DNA from: Agarophyton chilense
Lineage: Eukaryota; Rhodophyta; Florideophyceae; Gracilariales; Gracilariaceae
Reading direction: 5' to 3'
NCBI GenBank assembly: GCA_030374765.1
Contig: JARGXX010000096.1
Span: 558,001 to 622,000 of the forward strand
Length of the DNA: 64,000 nucleotides
Shown in pieces: positions 12,469 to 23,355 of this stretch; the stretch's first letter is position 1; the number at the start of each line of letters is the position of its first letter. The position numbers were made by a program, and so were the translations under genes. Under the pieces are notes generated by a model, which saw nothing but the letters and a program-made list of their open reading frames with translations, made no database searches and was not told the DNA's origin.

Positions 12469-14175
12469 TCAAGGAGTGCATTCAGTAACCGCATTTCCCA
12501 AACGAGCCCGTAGCCTTGCTGCATCGCAGCGCGCAGCTCTGGTCGCTGCCAACGTTAAGGCTCGTTCACCGCGCGAAGCAAGCCAAACCTCGTGAGCTCG
12601 CTTGTCCATCTCGGCTTGAAGGCGCCGACGTTGGCGGTCCGCCATTTCAAGCTGCTTTTCAATGCACCTCTTTTCTGCCAAAGCAGCGCGATCATTCTTT
12701 TTCTTTTCCGCGCGTGCACGTTCCTGTTCACGCTTCTCTAACGCCGTAAGCACACCATTCCCAGTCAACAACAACCCACCTGTTGTGTTCAATGTTCCGT
12801 TCACTAACACATCGCTATCACTGCGTAACAGATTAAGGGACGTGGTGAATGAGTGAACTAGTTGATTGTATGTCGTAAACGCGGCACCTTGACTGGGTGC
12901 ACTCTGTAGGTTAGTAATGTCGGTGGTTTTGATAACTTTTGGATTCACACCTCTCGTTGACGACTCCCATAATCCACAGGCCTTAAAACCGCTTATGATG
13001 TTTTGAAACGTAACAGCTCGATTGTACGCGTTTGTTAACAGCTCACATATTGTATACACATCGTTTTTGGAACATTCGTTGACAAAGAGCGTGCGGCAGT
13101 TGAGTGCATTACGGAAAGCTGTCTTATACGGGGAGAAAACCGAAAAGTCCAGAGGTTGCGTGCGGTGGCTTGTGTGTGCGGGCAAGGCAACCACAACAAT
13201 ACGATTGTCCTTGAACAAATGAAGAACCTTGAACGTACAGTGTGCTCCATACCCATCCAACGCAAGGACAATTTTTCTATATCTCTCTCGCAGACGTGTG
13301 GTCTCTTGAACAAACTTATTCCCCCACTCGAGAAATATCTGGCTATCAAAACCGGCCTTCTCTCGATACACGCAATATGCGTTTGGTGGCAGGAAGGTGG
13401 ACGGTGTCTCTACAGTTCCGTCTGCCTTCCTTCGATATGTTGCTTGCTTTCCAGGTAGCACGACGAGCGGGCTCCATGCATGACCATCAGCGGATACGAC
13501 TGGCATGATGGTAACGTGCTGCGCGTTTGAAGTCCATTTGAGTTCGACAGAATTACTACGGCCTGTTGCGTCAAACAACGCCTTCGCCCGGCATCGAGCT
13601 GCAGTGCGAGTAGAGAAACCGCTCTCATCGATGTTGAAGATCTGTTCAGGGGATTCTATTTTGAATTCCTTATAAACTTGCGTGAGACGTGCATAGTGTT
13701 TCGCAAGATTGTTCGCGGACATGGCCATCTGTCGTGGTTTTTCCAATTGAGATCTTCGCTTTAAGGATACATCCGGGTGTCGTCGAAGAAAGTTACGAAC
13801 AAAACCATCACCTGGTTTGCAGTTGATGAAGGGCAATGTTTGTCTACGTTGAGGTGGCAGCGAGTGTACAAAATGTTGTACAAGATCCTTGAAGCAGTTG
13901 CGTGAAAGAGGTGTTCCCTGATGCTAAAACGACAGGACGGACTGCTTGATAAGTTTCTCTTCTGTTTCTGAGAAGAGTGGTTTACGCCCTCTGCGTTTAG
14001 ATGTGGCCGAGCCACTTTGCGTGCAGTGTTTGCGCTGCAAGGTAGAGTAGGGTACATTGTGTTTTCGAGCACATTTTCTTATGGATGTTGTTGAGCTCCG
14101 GAGGTCAAGTAAGGCGTGATGAAAGTTTTGTCGGGGAACGCCTTGCTTCAGTTCGAAAAAGCGTTTGTGTGTCAT
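12469..14175 (-). pseudogene. pogo-like transposase with a single in-frame stop
   Basis: DDE transposase of the pogo group. From ATG 14175 to the stop at 12469 the frame is 568 codons, interrupted once by TAG at 13926-13924 (codon 84), with clear homology on both sides. Residues about 15-55 form a Pipsqueak-type helix-turn-helix (ALLDLRSSTTSIRKCARKHN), followed by a basic linker. The DDE catalytic core carries aspartates near residue 183 (FNIDESGFS), 307 (LALDGYGAHC) and 343 (HRTQPLDFSVF). The last about 120 residues are an Arg/Ala/Glu-rich coiled region. The near-intact state suggests fairly recent activity. Terminal inverted repeats and a TA target duplication were not located by eye. Stop-codon readthrough or a host-domesticated role cannot be excluded, but a dead element is the simplest reading. 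Confidence 0.8.
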
Positions 14176-14730
14176 TCGGGCTACTGAACAAAAGTACTGC
14201 CGATTCAAGAGAGTTTTGGAGTCACGAGTGCTGTTCGCAGACTGGGAGAAGGCCGCAGCAGACTAAATGGTGGTTATCCATGTGAAAAAGCGCGCCGATT
14301 CTGATGGTGTCATTGGAATTCGAATGGTATGAGCCGTTTCTAACGTAGAGTAGTTATGATATCGGAGAGTTTCATATTCTGCGAAAATGTGGCGAAATAT
14401 AACCACGAAAGCGACCCTATTTGGTCTACTGACCCTACTTTGGTGCACCGGATGATAGGCGATGCAGGGACGCGCGGGGTGAAGTCGAGGATAGGGAGGC
14501 AGCAGCGATGGAGGTATTTGAGATATGCGCGGACGGAGGACCAAGCGTAGGGCACGCCTGTGGCGCACAAGCGGCTGCCGTGGCGAGCCTGTGGCGCACA
14601 AGCGGCTGCCGTGGCGAGCCTGTAGCACGACACACAGGCGCAAATTTTTGCTGATGATTAGACAACGCGTGTGGCGCCCCGCGCCGATCCACCACCCGTT
14701 AGACACAGTCCGCCTCCGGCGGCACGCAGA
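14176..14730. other. Flank of pogo element, GC-rich
   Basis: No gene is recognised. It probably includes the 5' flank of the pogo element at its left end. It contains a 31-bp perfect direct duplication (listed separately) and grades into the tandem repeat at 14731. Confidence 0.4.
14560..14621 (+). repeat. 31-bp direct duplication
   Basis: The 31-bp unit starting GTGGCGCACAAGCGGCTGCC occurs twice back to back (14560-14590 and 14591-14621) without a mismatch. Confidence 0.85.
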
Positions 14731-15131
14731 GTCGAGTACACTGGCACAGTTGATCTGTGCACCAGCAAGTGTGAGCTGTAGCGTGCGATTCACAAACTTA
14801 ACCCGCCCTTATGGATTGCCTCTCACATGCGTCCACTCGCGTAGCGCGACGTTTCTGTGCTGCGTCGAGTACACTGGCACAGTTGATCTTGGCACCAGCA
14901 AGTGTGCACTGTAGCGTGCGATTCACAAACGTACACCCGCCCTTGTAAAATACCTCTCACATGCGTCCACTCGCGTAGCGCGACGTTTCTGTGCTGCGTC
15001 GAGTACACTGGCACAGTTGATCTGGGCACCAGCAAGTGTGCACTGTAGCGTGCGATTCACAAACGTACACCCGCCCTTGTAGAATACCTCTCACATGCGT
15101 CCACTCGCGTAGCGCGACGTTTCTGTGCTGC
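14731..15131 (+). repeat. Tandem repeat, three copies of about 133 bp
   Basis: Units begin GTCGAGTACACTGGCACAGT at 14731, 14864 and 14998, and a fourth start is cut short at 15132. Copies two and three are nearly identical; the first has diverged. Each unit contains ACATGCGTCCACTCGCGTAG near its end. No coding frame is shared across the copies. The array lies just upstream of the ALG3 pseudogene. Confidence 0.85.
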
Positions 15132-15286
15132 GTCGCTACTTGAAACTTTGCCGCAAAAGTCTGCTATCAAGCGAATGCTGGTTTGCTAGAGATTACCCCT
15201 CCCCCGCACCCAAGCGTTGCTCATTGCCTGCGCTAGTTGGTTCCTCGCCCGTTTCGAGCCCTCGCTTGTCTCGGAACCGGTTTGGC

Positions 15287-16595
15287 ATGTTCGGAACTGC
15301 TGAGAGCTTTTTGCAGAAGCTTTTCTTCCTCATCTCAGCTATCCTAATCCTGACCAACTTTCTCGGATGTCTTATGATCATCGAAAAGGTCGCTTACACA
15401 AAACTTGACTGGAAGGCGTACATGTAGGAAGTGGCAGGAGTCGTAGAGCATGGAGAGTTCGGCTGTAAGCAATTCCGATGTGGTACGGGGCCGCTTGTCT
15501 ACCAGGCAGGTTTCGTATACATCTAATTTGTCTGGTACTACGCTACAGGCCATGGAAACAGCATTCGGTTCGCGCAGTACATCTTCGCAGTTTTCCATTC
15601 CCTGACTCTTGCGATTGTCCTCGCGATCAACTATAAGTGTCTCGCGGATGTCCATGACAGATATTTTTATCGATATCCATTGCATATTGTTGGGTTCCTG
15701 TTCTTATCAAGGAGAATATTGTCGCTATTTGTCCTTCAACTGTTTAATGACTATGAATGTGTTCAAACATTGCTCATATACATCTTCTTTCTGCTGTTTA
15801 TTCACAAATAATGGAGTCTCGGCTGCTTATTGTATAGTTTATCCGTGTCTGTTAAGGTGAATGGTTTGCTGTCTGCTCCAGGCCTAGCATTCCTACTCTG
15901 TCAAGCTCGCGGTTTCGGTGGTTTCTTGCGTCAAGTTATTGGAATCTGTTTTGTTTTTCAGGTATCCCTTGGACTCCCATTCTTGCTCTACGCCCCCGTC
16001 ACTTATTGCTCTCGTTCTTTTGAGCTGAGTAGGGAGTTTCTGTAAGAATGGAGCGTCAACGGTGCCTTCTTGTCCGAGCAATCTTTTCTTGACAAGAAGC
16101 TCGCCGTGTTTTTGATCGGTATGCATATCTGTTTTCTACTTCTTTTCGCTCACTATCTTTGGACTTCTGGTTTGTATGGAGGCCTAATTGGTTTAGCTCT
16201 CCTGCATCCTGTGGAACTTGGAAACATTTTCGTCACATGTTCAAAGAGAATAGTCGAAAACTTCGCTCAACGCACATCGCGACGGTTCTATTCGCTTCGA
16301 ATTTTATCGGTATTGTATTCGGGCGAACATGGTGTAGTACACATTTCACTACCGGTTCTATACCTAATATGCGCATACAATCCCTTTCCTAATTTGAGGT
16401 GGACCGTATCCTTTCTTTTTTGAAGATTATGATCATTGCAACCATTGAGACCGTCTATAACAATTTCCCTCCCTCGTCGTTACAGCCGTCGCTCCAAACT
16501 TCTGCCACATCGCGACGCTCTTGTCCATGTGGATTGAACCGAAGGCAAAATGGGTTTCGATTTTTGAGGAGCTGAGCGATGGAAAGGTTGAGTGA
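15287..16595 (+). pseudogene. ALG3: ALG3 mannosyltransferase pseudogene, full length
   Basis: Broken copy of the ER enzyme that adds the first alpha-1,3-mannose from Dol-P-Man to Man5GlcNAc2-PP-dolichol in N-glycan assembly. About 436 codons from ATG 15287 to TGA 16595 match the usual family length (human about 438). Recognisable blocks are VAYTKLDWKAYM, CGTGPLVYQAGFVY, LFVLQLFNDYE, LYSLSVSVKVNGLL APGLAFLL, SLGLPFLL and a C-terminal block with ASNFIGIVFGRT and FHYRFYT. The first about 300 codons share one frame with four in-frame stops (TAG or TAA); after about 16180 the homology moves through the other two frames with further stops. The first stop lies after WKAYM, where relatives often have Gln, consistent with C-to-T decay. 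A working ALG3 must be expected elsewhere in the genome. Confidence 0.85.
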
Positions 16596-17693
16596 GCAGT
16601 GATGATGGTTTAATATGTGTCGCGGAACGCTTTAATCAGCACCAACTTTACTGCGTTGGACGAGGCGTCTCGCTTATACGGCGATATGTGCCGGGCAAAC
16701 TAAGTGTCTCTGAAGTTTTGTCATTCAGAGCCTGCCAAATCGTTTCCAACATGCTGATTGAACATAGACAACCTCACAACCCAACGTGTCAAGTTGCGGG
16801 CTGATCAATTCAAGGGCTCGGTTAGCTTTTGATTCAAAGCGACGTTTTTTTCGAGCGCTGGAAAGACTAGGTGTTCCAGCAATAAGATCCCATATCCAGT
16901 CCTCAAAATAATTCAATAGAAGGAGAAAAAGAAAGTGTATCCATCTCAATTTCTTCGTTTTGTTGGTTGCGTACTGTACCAATGGTTAGGCTGTTCTTGA
17001 TTCCATTCGCTCACAGAATATCAAGGTTTAAGTTCATCTCGTCGCCACAAGTTCTTTCACCATCCACAGAGCCAGTGCAAAAGAGTCCGAGAAAACCCTG
17101 ACTATCAAACCCCACCTGACATCCAACCAAAATGCCAGGTCGACAAGGAAGCACACCATCGAAAGCAACGTCACGCCACATCACGCCCATCTCGTTCGAT
17201 TCAAGCACTGCCCTCTTCGTTGCAAAGCGAACTGCAAGGCGCCAAAACTCACTTTGGTGAATTCTATGAAGCAGATGTCCCGGAAAACTTGCTCATGGAA
17301 CAGCAACACAAAGAGAACCTTTCAATCTTCACATCAACGATCGTATTCCGCAACCATTCCCACGTACTTCGCTGCCCCCTTTCCTTCCACTACAAAAAGC
17401 AGCACTGCTCGCTGCCCTCCTTGTCGAATATGTACCAACACAACCATCGCCTGCAATCCTCACCCGATCTCAGCTTCCCCCTCCGCTCGAAGCCCTGATT
17501 GTCGTTGTTTCACGCAAATCTCGAACCAAAATTAAAAAGCTGCACAAACATATACGATTGTTAGTCACCGCGACATCCACACGCACGAATTAATATGGTT
17601 TATGCGAACCGGATCATCGCTTAGCGTATTCTTTGGATAGATTCTCGGTGAAGGGGGAAGTCCCTAGAGAAAAGTGAAGGCTTGCGAAGTGGA
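16596..17693. other. Unassigned, coding-like pieces on minus strand
   Basis: Minus-strand segments between about 17560 and 16980 read like protein (VVLVHIRQGGQRAVLLFVVE, WRDVAFDGVLPCRPGILVGC) but are interrupted and unrecognised. They suggest another host or transposon pseudogene. The plus-strand frames over the same stretch look like shadows. Confidence 0.3.
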
Positions 17694-18503
17694 TTACTCG
17701 AATTGCACCATTGCAGCACCCAAAACCATTGGTCTGCCCAGCCTCTTGCTCTTAATTACCTCGACAAGTTTGTTGCGTTTGGTCGATACAGAAGAATAGA
17801 ATGCATTAAAAGAATCAGTTATCTCGTCCCCACCACTTTCCTTACAAGCTGCGTACCAAGCTTTGACTTCCAGATCCCTTTCGCAAATCTCCTCCATTGA
17901 GATACACTTGAATCCCTGGTCTTTATTATCGATACAGAAGTTGTGAAGCTTCACGCACAGAACAACGATATCTGAACTGGTCGCCACCGAGTACTCTAGC
18001 TTGCTTAATATTCGCCAGCGCGAAACCAGTATTCCAAATGCCTGTTCAACATGCATTCGGAGAGAAGAAAGGTAAAAATTGAATGAGTCTTCCCAAAAAT
18101 GTCGTACCTGAGACTGAGGAATCTGTATTATTAAGCTTTCAGTACATAGATATGCCTCATCCTCTGCAATCCAAAACTCCGTACGCAGCTCACCATTACT
18201 CAGATACTTTCCCAGTTATGATACCGCATGAGCGAGAGAATCATGTGTTGATCCAACGCATCGAATGGAAAAATCCAGAAAGAGGTAAGATGAATCTACA
18301 AGAGCCTGAACCGGTAGAGAGTAGAACCCCTTTCGGCAGTAATACGTGTAGGACGACGCTTGGAGCGGAGACACCACGAAGATGTTCGGGATCTTTTTCT
18401 CTTGAGAGACACACCTTAGGCGGAGGAGACGCGTCCCAGCGAAGCACAGAAACAGAGCCACTCTGGAAAGGCGCGATGGAGTCTGGTGTAAGACCAAAGC
18501 CAA
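17694..18503 (-). pseudogene. PIF/Harbinger transposase remnant (DDE_Tnp_4 type)
   Basis: C-terminal half of a HARBI1-like nuclease on the minus strand. One frame runs from about 18503 to 17694 with a single TAA at 18218-18216. Upstream of the stop is GFYSLPVQALVDSSYLFLDF followed by GSTHDSLAHAVS, the family's N-v-Q-a.cD and G.tHDs.a motifs. After the stop come LRTEFWIAEDEAY (GD.AY motif), FNFYLSSLRMHVEQAFGIL (the R..vE.afG catalytic Glu region) and VLCVKLHNFCID (LHN motif). The N-terminal third of the transposase is missing or lost in the sequence right of 18.4 kb. No partner Myb-like gene is adjacent. Confidence 0.75.
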
Positions 18504-21500
18504 TCCGGCGGGATATACCTAGAGTGTTTAGGTGAGCACGGCACAGTCCGGGGTGTGACCAATCCTAGGCGGAGCGGTATCACGGAGATTGTCGGAAAAG
18601 GAGCGAGGAAACAATCGTATGAGGGGGAAGAGCGGGGTGAGTGAGGCGGCCACTCACGAGAGCCGAAAAAGAGAACAAGAGGAAAAAGGGGGCGAAACCC
18701 TATACAGGGGCGAGAATAAGACAAGTGTCGGCGATTAAATATGAACTCACGGTGGAGGTAGCACTTTGGTCGATAGAGGGGTGGATGAGCTAACGTACAG
18801 CGGGCGCTCACGCAGTATGCGGTGAAGACGCGCCGAAGGCGAAAATTTCAGAGCCAAGACTCCCTCCTTAGGATATCACAAGACGATGTTTACTGGGGAG
18901 CAATGCTTAACCTCCTAAGTAGTGTGGCGCGCGGCCCCTGAAAGTGGGCGCGCGCCCGAAAAAGAGACACTAAATAGCGATAGCGTAGCTAAATAAATAC
19001 TGAAAATTACTAAATAATACTAACCATTAGGTAGAATTCGGGCCACGTGTGGCATGCCTCGCACTCGAGCGGCGGCATCCGTGCAGTCCACGTGTTCCAC
19101 CAGTGTGCACCTCCGGTCCTAACCGGCCGTCGGCACGCAATAGCGGTATAGCTTGTCATAGACCAAGCTAGTCCTCAAGCGAGCGAAATCTTTTAGTCCT
19201 GGGAAGAAACCCCCTTGAAGGGAATTGTCCTTCAGCCCCCATGATGTGTAACTGGCATTTCCACCAACGCGGTCACTACAGCCAAGAGAGAGGTACGTTG
19301 CAGAGCTCGAAGCGCATGTGCGAAAATCAGATTCAGAGTCTTACTCAGCCTCTGAAATAGGCTAAACGAAATGTGTTTACTTCGTCATGTTTTCGAGGCA
19401 CGCGGAGCGGCAAGGGCAAAGTCCGCAACTAAAAGAGGCAAAGCCGACCGATTGAAGAACTTACAGCTGCGAAGCGCGCTTTGCGCTCGCTTTCCCATCA
19501 TTCCACATCTTCGCTGGCATCAGCGTTTTCGCCGCTGACTGAAAGAGCACCTGAAAGCGGCTTAAAAGCGGCAGAAACGTTGTGCTGCCACGGTGTGACG
19601 ACAGAAACCAGCGCAGGATCGGCCACAAGCGGTGAATCCGGCAGTGCTGGAGAAAGAGGGAAGATGGGCTGCTGTGTCGCCAAATTGTGACTGCACGCGA
19701 ACAGATCGGTGAGAATTCCGAACTGGTAGCTCTGGCGGCGCTGCAGCGCCGTCCTCGATTTCGCGGCATTCCTGATGCGCGTGTGGGCACATAAGAGTGG
19801 AAACGGAAAAGCAGAACGACGTCGTTCGCGCTATTCTCTCTCCTCCGCACGGCGCTTCTTGTTCGCTTCGAAAGATGCGCGGCGTTTTTAATGGTGCTTC
19901 TACTTTTGGAAACGCTACTTGTGTGCCTTGGTGATCGCTTTTCTGTCGTCGTCTTTTGAAGTATATGTCCTATTAGACGATGCGTATTTGTAGTCCAAAA
20001 CCCCCTGGGCGAGATCATGTTGCGCATCGTCTTCCTTCTCACGCGCCTTAGCCACCGGACCTTGGTCGTCTTCATTCTCTCCATTCATCGCGTCGATGAC
20101 CACCTTCTTAAAAATCTCGTTGATGCTATTCGCAACATGGCGCACATTCTCGGCGGTAATGTGCGCCATGTATGTCCTATGACAGCTTAACCTAAAAGAG
20201 TTTTCTCTTGCACGAGCGTCGCGTCAGGTATATGGCGCATCTTGGCACTGGTTGAGACGCGGGCGCTTGTGCCGTTGAGAATCTATATCTTTTGCATTGG
20301 TCGGTCAGGGTTCATGAGCTGGCGAATCACCCAGTCCTTCTTTACTTTATTCATTACGAAGCGTTACTGTAGTTTCGGTGCGACGGCTTCAGCCAGACCG
20401 GCAACAGAAAAAACGACGACGGCATCGTTGATCGATTGAGTTTTGGCGTCCGACGGCGCTTCACAGGCGTCTTGACTCTTGGAAGTCATGCTTGCGTCGT
20501 GTGTGGGAAGGTCTGGCAGTACAAACAAAAGTCAGTATTTAGTAGATGCCGTCGAGGCGTGCTGCCAGAGCTTTGCTCATTGTAAATCTAGCCCAAAAAA
20601 TAAGGATTTTGCTCACGCTATTTAAAACAGGGGTTGTGAGAAAATGCCTTTGTTTAAAAAATAGGACCCTGTTTCCATTAATTAAAAAGAGCTATTGATA
20701 GTGTCTATTTGACCGCTGATCTTACATGAGGTCAAACTATAAATTTGTGTGCCGATTTTTAGTTATTTTGACTGGATTTTTTTCGTGTTTTGGCCTTGGA
20801 GCAGTATAGACCTCGTACCTTCTCAAAAAGTCTGTACTTCACAAAACTGCTTCTATGTGAAAGAATACATTTTGAGTAACAAAACAGTATAGAATATGTG
20901 TTTAACTGATTAGCATGCTAATTTCTATATTAAAATATATAACAGGGTGCAAAAACAGTGGTTGCACTCTAAAAAATCGTTTTGGAGCTGTGTATGCAAC
21001 AGAACCATCTTTCAAAAAATAATCAGTTTCGAGCAGTCGCCCCGGTCGAATAGACACTAGAATAAAGTACAATAAATATATAGAAAACCTATATTATTGA
21101 CAACATTGCCTGACTGTTTGTGCGCGTTTGAATTTCGCGGGTTTTTTTTGGAGCGCTTGGCATACAGATAGGAGCGGTGATTGCAATTGAATTATGGTAG
21201 GAGGTTGTTGGCCGAGTAGTCTTTTCTACCCTAGGGGCCGTTCTTGACAAGTGTGCATGAACAAATGATTAGTCTGCTTTACGGGTATACTATTATCGAC
21301 GTAATCCGCTGAAAGCAGAGGCAAGCAGGAAAGATTCAAGGCCGGTTGTAATTTGATTTGGGAGTGTGTAAGTTCTTGCTAGTTGTCATGAGACAAATTT
21401 GCAGGTATGACGAGAAGTTGTTGAACATTTTGGCCAGCCGACTGTTGGAATCTGGGGGTTTTCACAGTTGTCCCCATGGCCACGAAGGCATCGAAACAAC

Positions 21501-21955
21501 GCAGTGCTCTTGGGTTGGGCGTCATGTACACATCATCGCGAGATGACAAGCTTTCATTGATCCTGCTACCAGAAAGGGTTTTTGGGTCATAATGATTTGG
21601 GAGATTTTTAATATGGAGCAAATTCAACGCCAGCGCATTTGCTGGCGCCGAGCTTTGTGATCAGCTGGTGGAAGTGTTTCTGCCGACTAAGGGAAGAATA
21701 TCTAGCGCGCAGATTTTTTGGTAGAAAGGCACGGCTATGACTTTGAAGGCATATGATCCAGCAAAATAAACATGTGCCAGCTACTTGTAGAAACCTATAG
21801 AGGGGCGAGTATAGCTGCCTCATAATTGGAACGACGGACTGGATCGTAGACAGTGACGAGGCAGTGGAAGAGCAATTGAAAGCTATCACTGTATGTCTAT
21901 CATTTATTCCAGCGTAGGAGGTGCTGCTGTGGGATGTGAGGGGGTCGCAACAGAG
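18504..21955. other. Gene-poor stretch of about 3.4 kb
   Basis: No recognisable gene. The left part (18.5-20.5 kb) is GC-rich with overlapping low-complexity frames. The only one with an ATG and protein-like sequence is listed separately (19915-20169). From about 20.55 to 21.35 kb the DNA turns AT-rich with no open frame of note. Minus-strand frames at 21.4-21.9 kb are unrecognised. Confidence 0.4.
19915..20169 (-). CDS. Small hypothetical ORF, 84 aa
   Basis: ATG at 20169. The 84-residue product is hydrophilic and acidic to neutral (KKVVIDAMNGENEDDQGPVA) with no signal peptide or membrane segment and no family I recognise. It stands alone in a gene-poor stretch. It could be a true small gene, the first exon of a longer one or a fragment of a decayed element. 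Low confidence. Confidence 0.2.
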   Translation of the reverse strand: MAHITAENVRHVANSINEIFKKVVIDAMNGENEDDQGPVAKAREKEDDAQHDLAQGVLDYKYASSNRTYTSKDDDRKAITKAHK

Positions 21956-21964
21956 TATATAAAG
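21956..21964 (+). promoter_or_regulatory. TATA box of the secreted orphan
   Basis: TATATAAAG, 109 bp before the ATG at 22073. The spacing is like that of the TATA element before the PEP carboxylase gene in this window. Confidence 0.5.
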
Positions 21965-22072
21965 ATTGCGGTGGCGGGGGGTACGACTGCCGCAGTCTGC
22001 GGTGCTATTTCAGCGGACGTCTGATATCGATCAGTATTACCAACGAACACAAACATCAGAAGTGGCTTGAAG

Positions 22073-22609
22073 ATGAAACTTGTCTTTGCGAGCACATTGG
22101 CGGCTCTCATCGGGTGGACGTGTGCAACATGCATAAGGCAACCAGTGTTCGAAATCTGGGAAGCACTAGAGTCTGCAAATCTTATCTGCGACGGTGATGG
22201 AGGAGGAAGTTCGTTTGAAGTTGACGAAAATAGCCTCACACACAAAACATTTGGGTCCAATAGTCCGGACAGAATATTTGGACTCTCTCCTGAAATGATT
22301 CCAATGAATATGCGTCTGGAGATCGTGAGGACAAGCTTGGGATCCATAAACAAGGGAGCTAGCTTCATACTGGCGGATGGACAGAAGTACATGTTTGGAG
22401 GTGGAGTGGGACAACGACAGGCGTTTAAAGAGAAATTCAACGTGTTCCAGGCGCTGGTGTGGGCGCAAGAAATCGGCAATTGTCCAGTCGATTCTAAGGG
22501 TCAGGTGTTCCCGCAACTATCTTCCGTTCGTGTATCGTTGCAAACATTGGCAGCTACATTCGGAATTGACTACTGCTTACAAGCGGAATTCCGTCGCATT
22601 GGACTGTGA
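22073..22609 (+). CDS. Secreted orphan protein, 178 aa
   Basis: Begins at the first ATG of the frame with a typical signal peptide (MKLVFASTLAALIGWTCAT). The mature part is about 160 residues with few cysteines (ATCIRQ, LICDGDGGG, GNCPVD, DYCLQAE), which could form disulfides. There are no further membrane segments, so it should be secreted or enter the ER lumen. A TATA box lies 109 bp upstream. I do not recognise the family. The central SPEMIPMNMRLEIVRTSLGS and SFILADGQKYMFGGG segments look folded rather than low-complexity. It starts the host gene island at its left edge. Lack of any detected homology makes the call moderate. Confidence 0.55.
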   Translation: MKLVFASTLAALIGWTCATCIRQPVFEIWEALESANLICDGDGGGSSFEVDENSLTHKTFGSNSPDRIFGLSPEMIPMNMRLEIVRTSLGSINKGASFILADGQKYMFGGGVGQRQAFKEKFNVFQALVWAQEIGNCPVDSKGQVFPQLSSVRVSLQTLAATFGIDYCLQAEFRRIGL

Positions 22610-23303
22610 TAGTGGTCATGGGATTGTATCATAGGAAAGGGTCCGATTTGAATCAGGAAGCTTCGTCAGACAGCGCAAGCGTCTAGGTAGAGCTTGTGCT
22701 GTAGAAGCGTTTGGACGTGACGAGTTGTTGGACGTGGACATTTGCGGCATTGGACTACTATGAGCTGTAGACAAAATGCATCATTTCGAAGAAAGATGCA
22801 ACGGTCAATAAATCGAATCTCAAGTTTGCAAATAACTACACGTCTCGGGTAAAAAGCTTCACCATTGGCGCCGTTGTTTCTTGTTTCTCGGTTGGTTGCA
22901 GCCCCCGTGCTTGAAAACGATCGCCACCACCATAGCATCCCATCTGTTTCCCCCGGTTGCTAAATGTTGGGCAGAGGCAGGTCTAGAAACCGACGGCTTT
23001 GCGTTGCAGTTGGATTGCAGGGAGACTGACTGATCTCTCTCGAGAGCAGTTGAATTTTGAATGATGGGACTTTGTCACGCCGTCACACAAAGCGTTTGCG
23101 TGACATCTCGTCACATTGACCCACAGCGTGAAGCGCCCGACCTGACAGCGCCCACACTTTGCTTGACGAACGGAAGGCTGTCTGTTTACTGCGCTGCGTG
23201 CAACAGTGCCGTACAGATCCCTTTCACACTCAGCCGCATCTCGCCCCCGTCCCCGACATGACCGCCTCACAGCTCACGCTCCTTAGCTAGCTACATCCGC
23301 TTA
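22610..23303. other. Intergenic, no gene recognised
   Basis: Separates the secreted orphan from the permease. Only short frames on both strands. The right end runs into the C-rich leader of the permease. Confidence 0.4.
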
Positions 23304-23355
23304 CTCCTCCCCCTTCCCCCCCCCCCCCCTGCTCCCCTCCCCGCCTCCCTTTTCC
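23304..23355 (+). promoter_or_regulatory. C-rich leader before the permease ATG
   Basis: About 50 bases almost purely of C and T on the plus strand, including a run of more than ten C, directly before the ATG. It probably belongs to the 5' leader or an initiator-like promoter element of the permease gene. The role is inferred from position only. Confidence 0.35.

Noticed and set aside
14263-14914. Arg/Pro-rich frames on both strands beside the tandem repeat
   Set aside because: Low-complexity translation of GC-rich repeats with no domain.
15287-16200. Alternative genetic code with TAG/TAA read as Gln
   Set aside because: Two of the four stops in the ALG3 frame fall where Gln would fit, but intact neighbouring genes end in ordinary stops, and the same pseudogene also has frame changes and other stops.
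21904-22516. Minus-strand frames over the secreted orphan
   Set aside because: No domain, no signal; the plus-strand frame has a signal peptide and TATA box.
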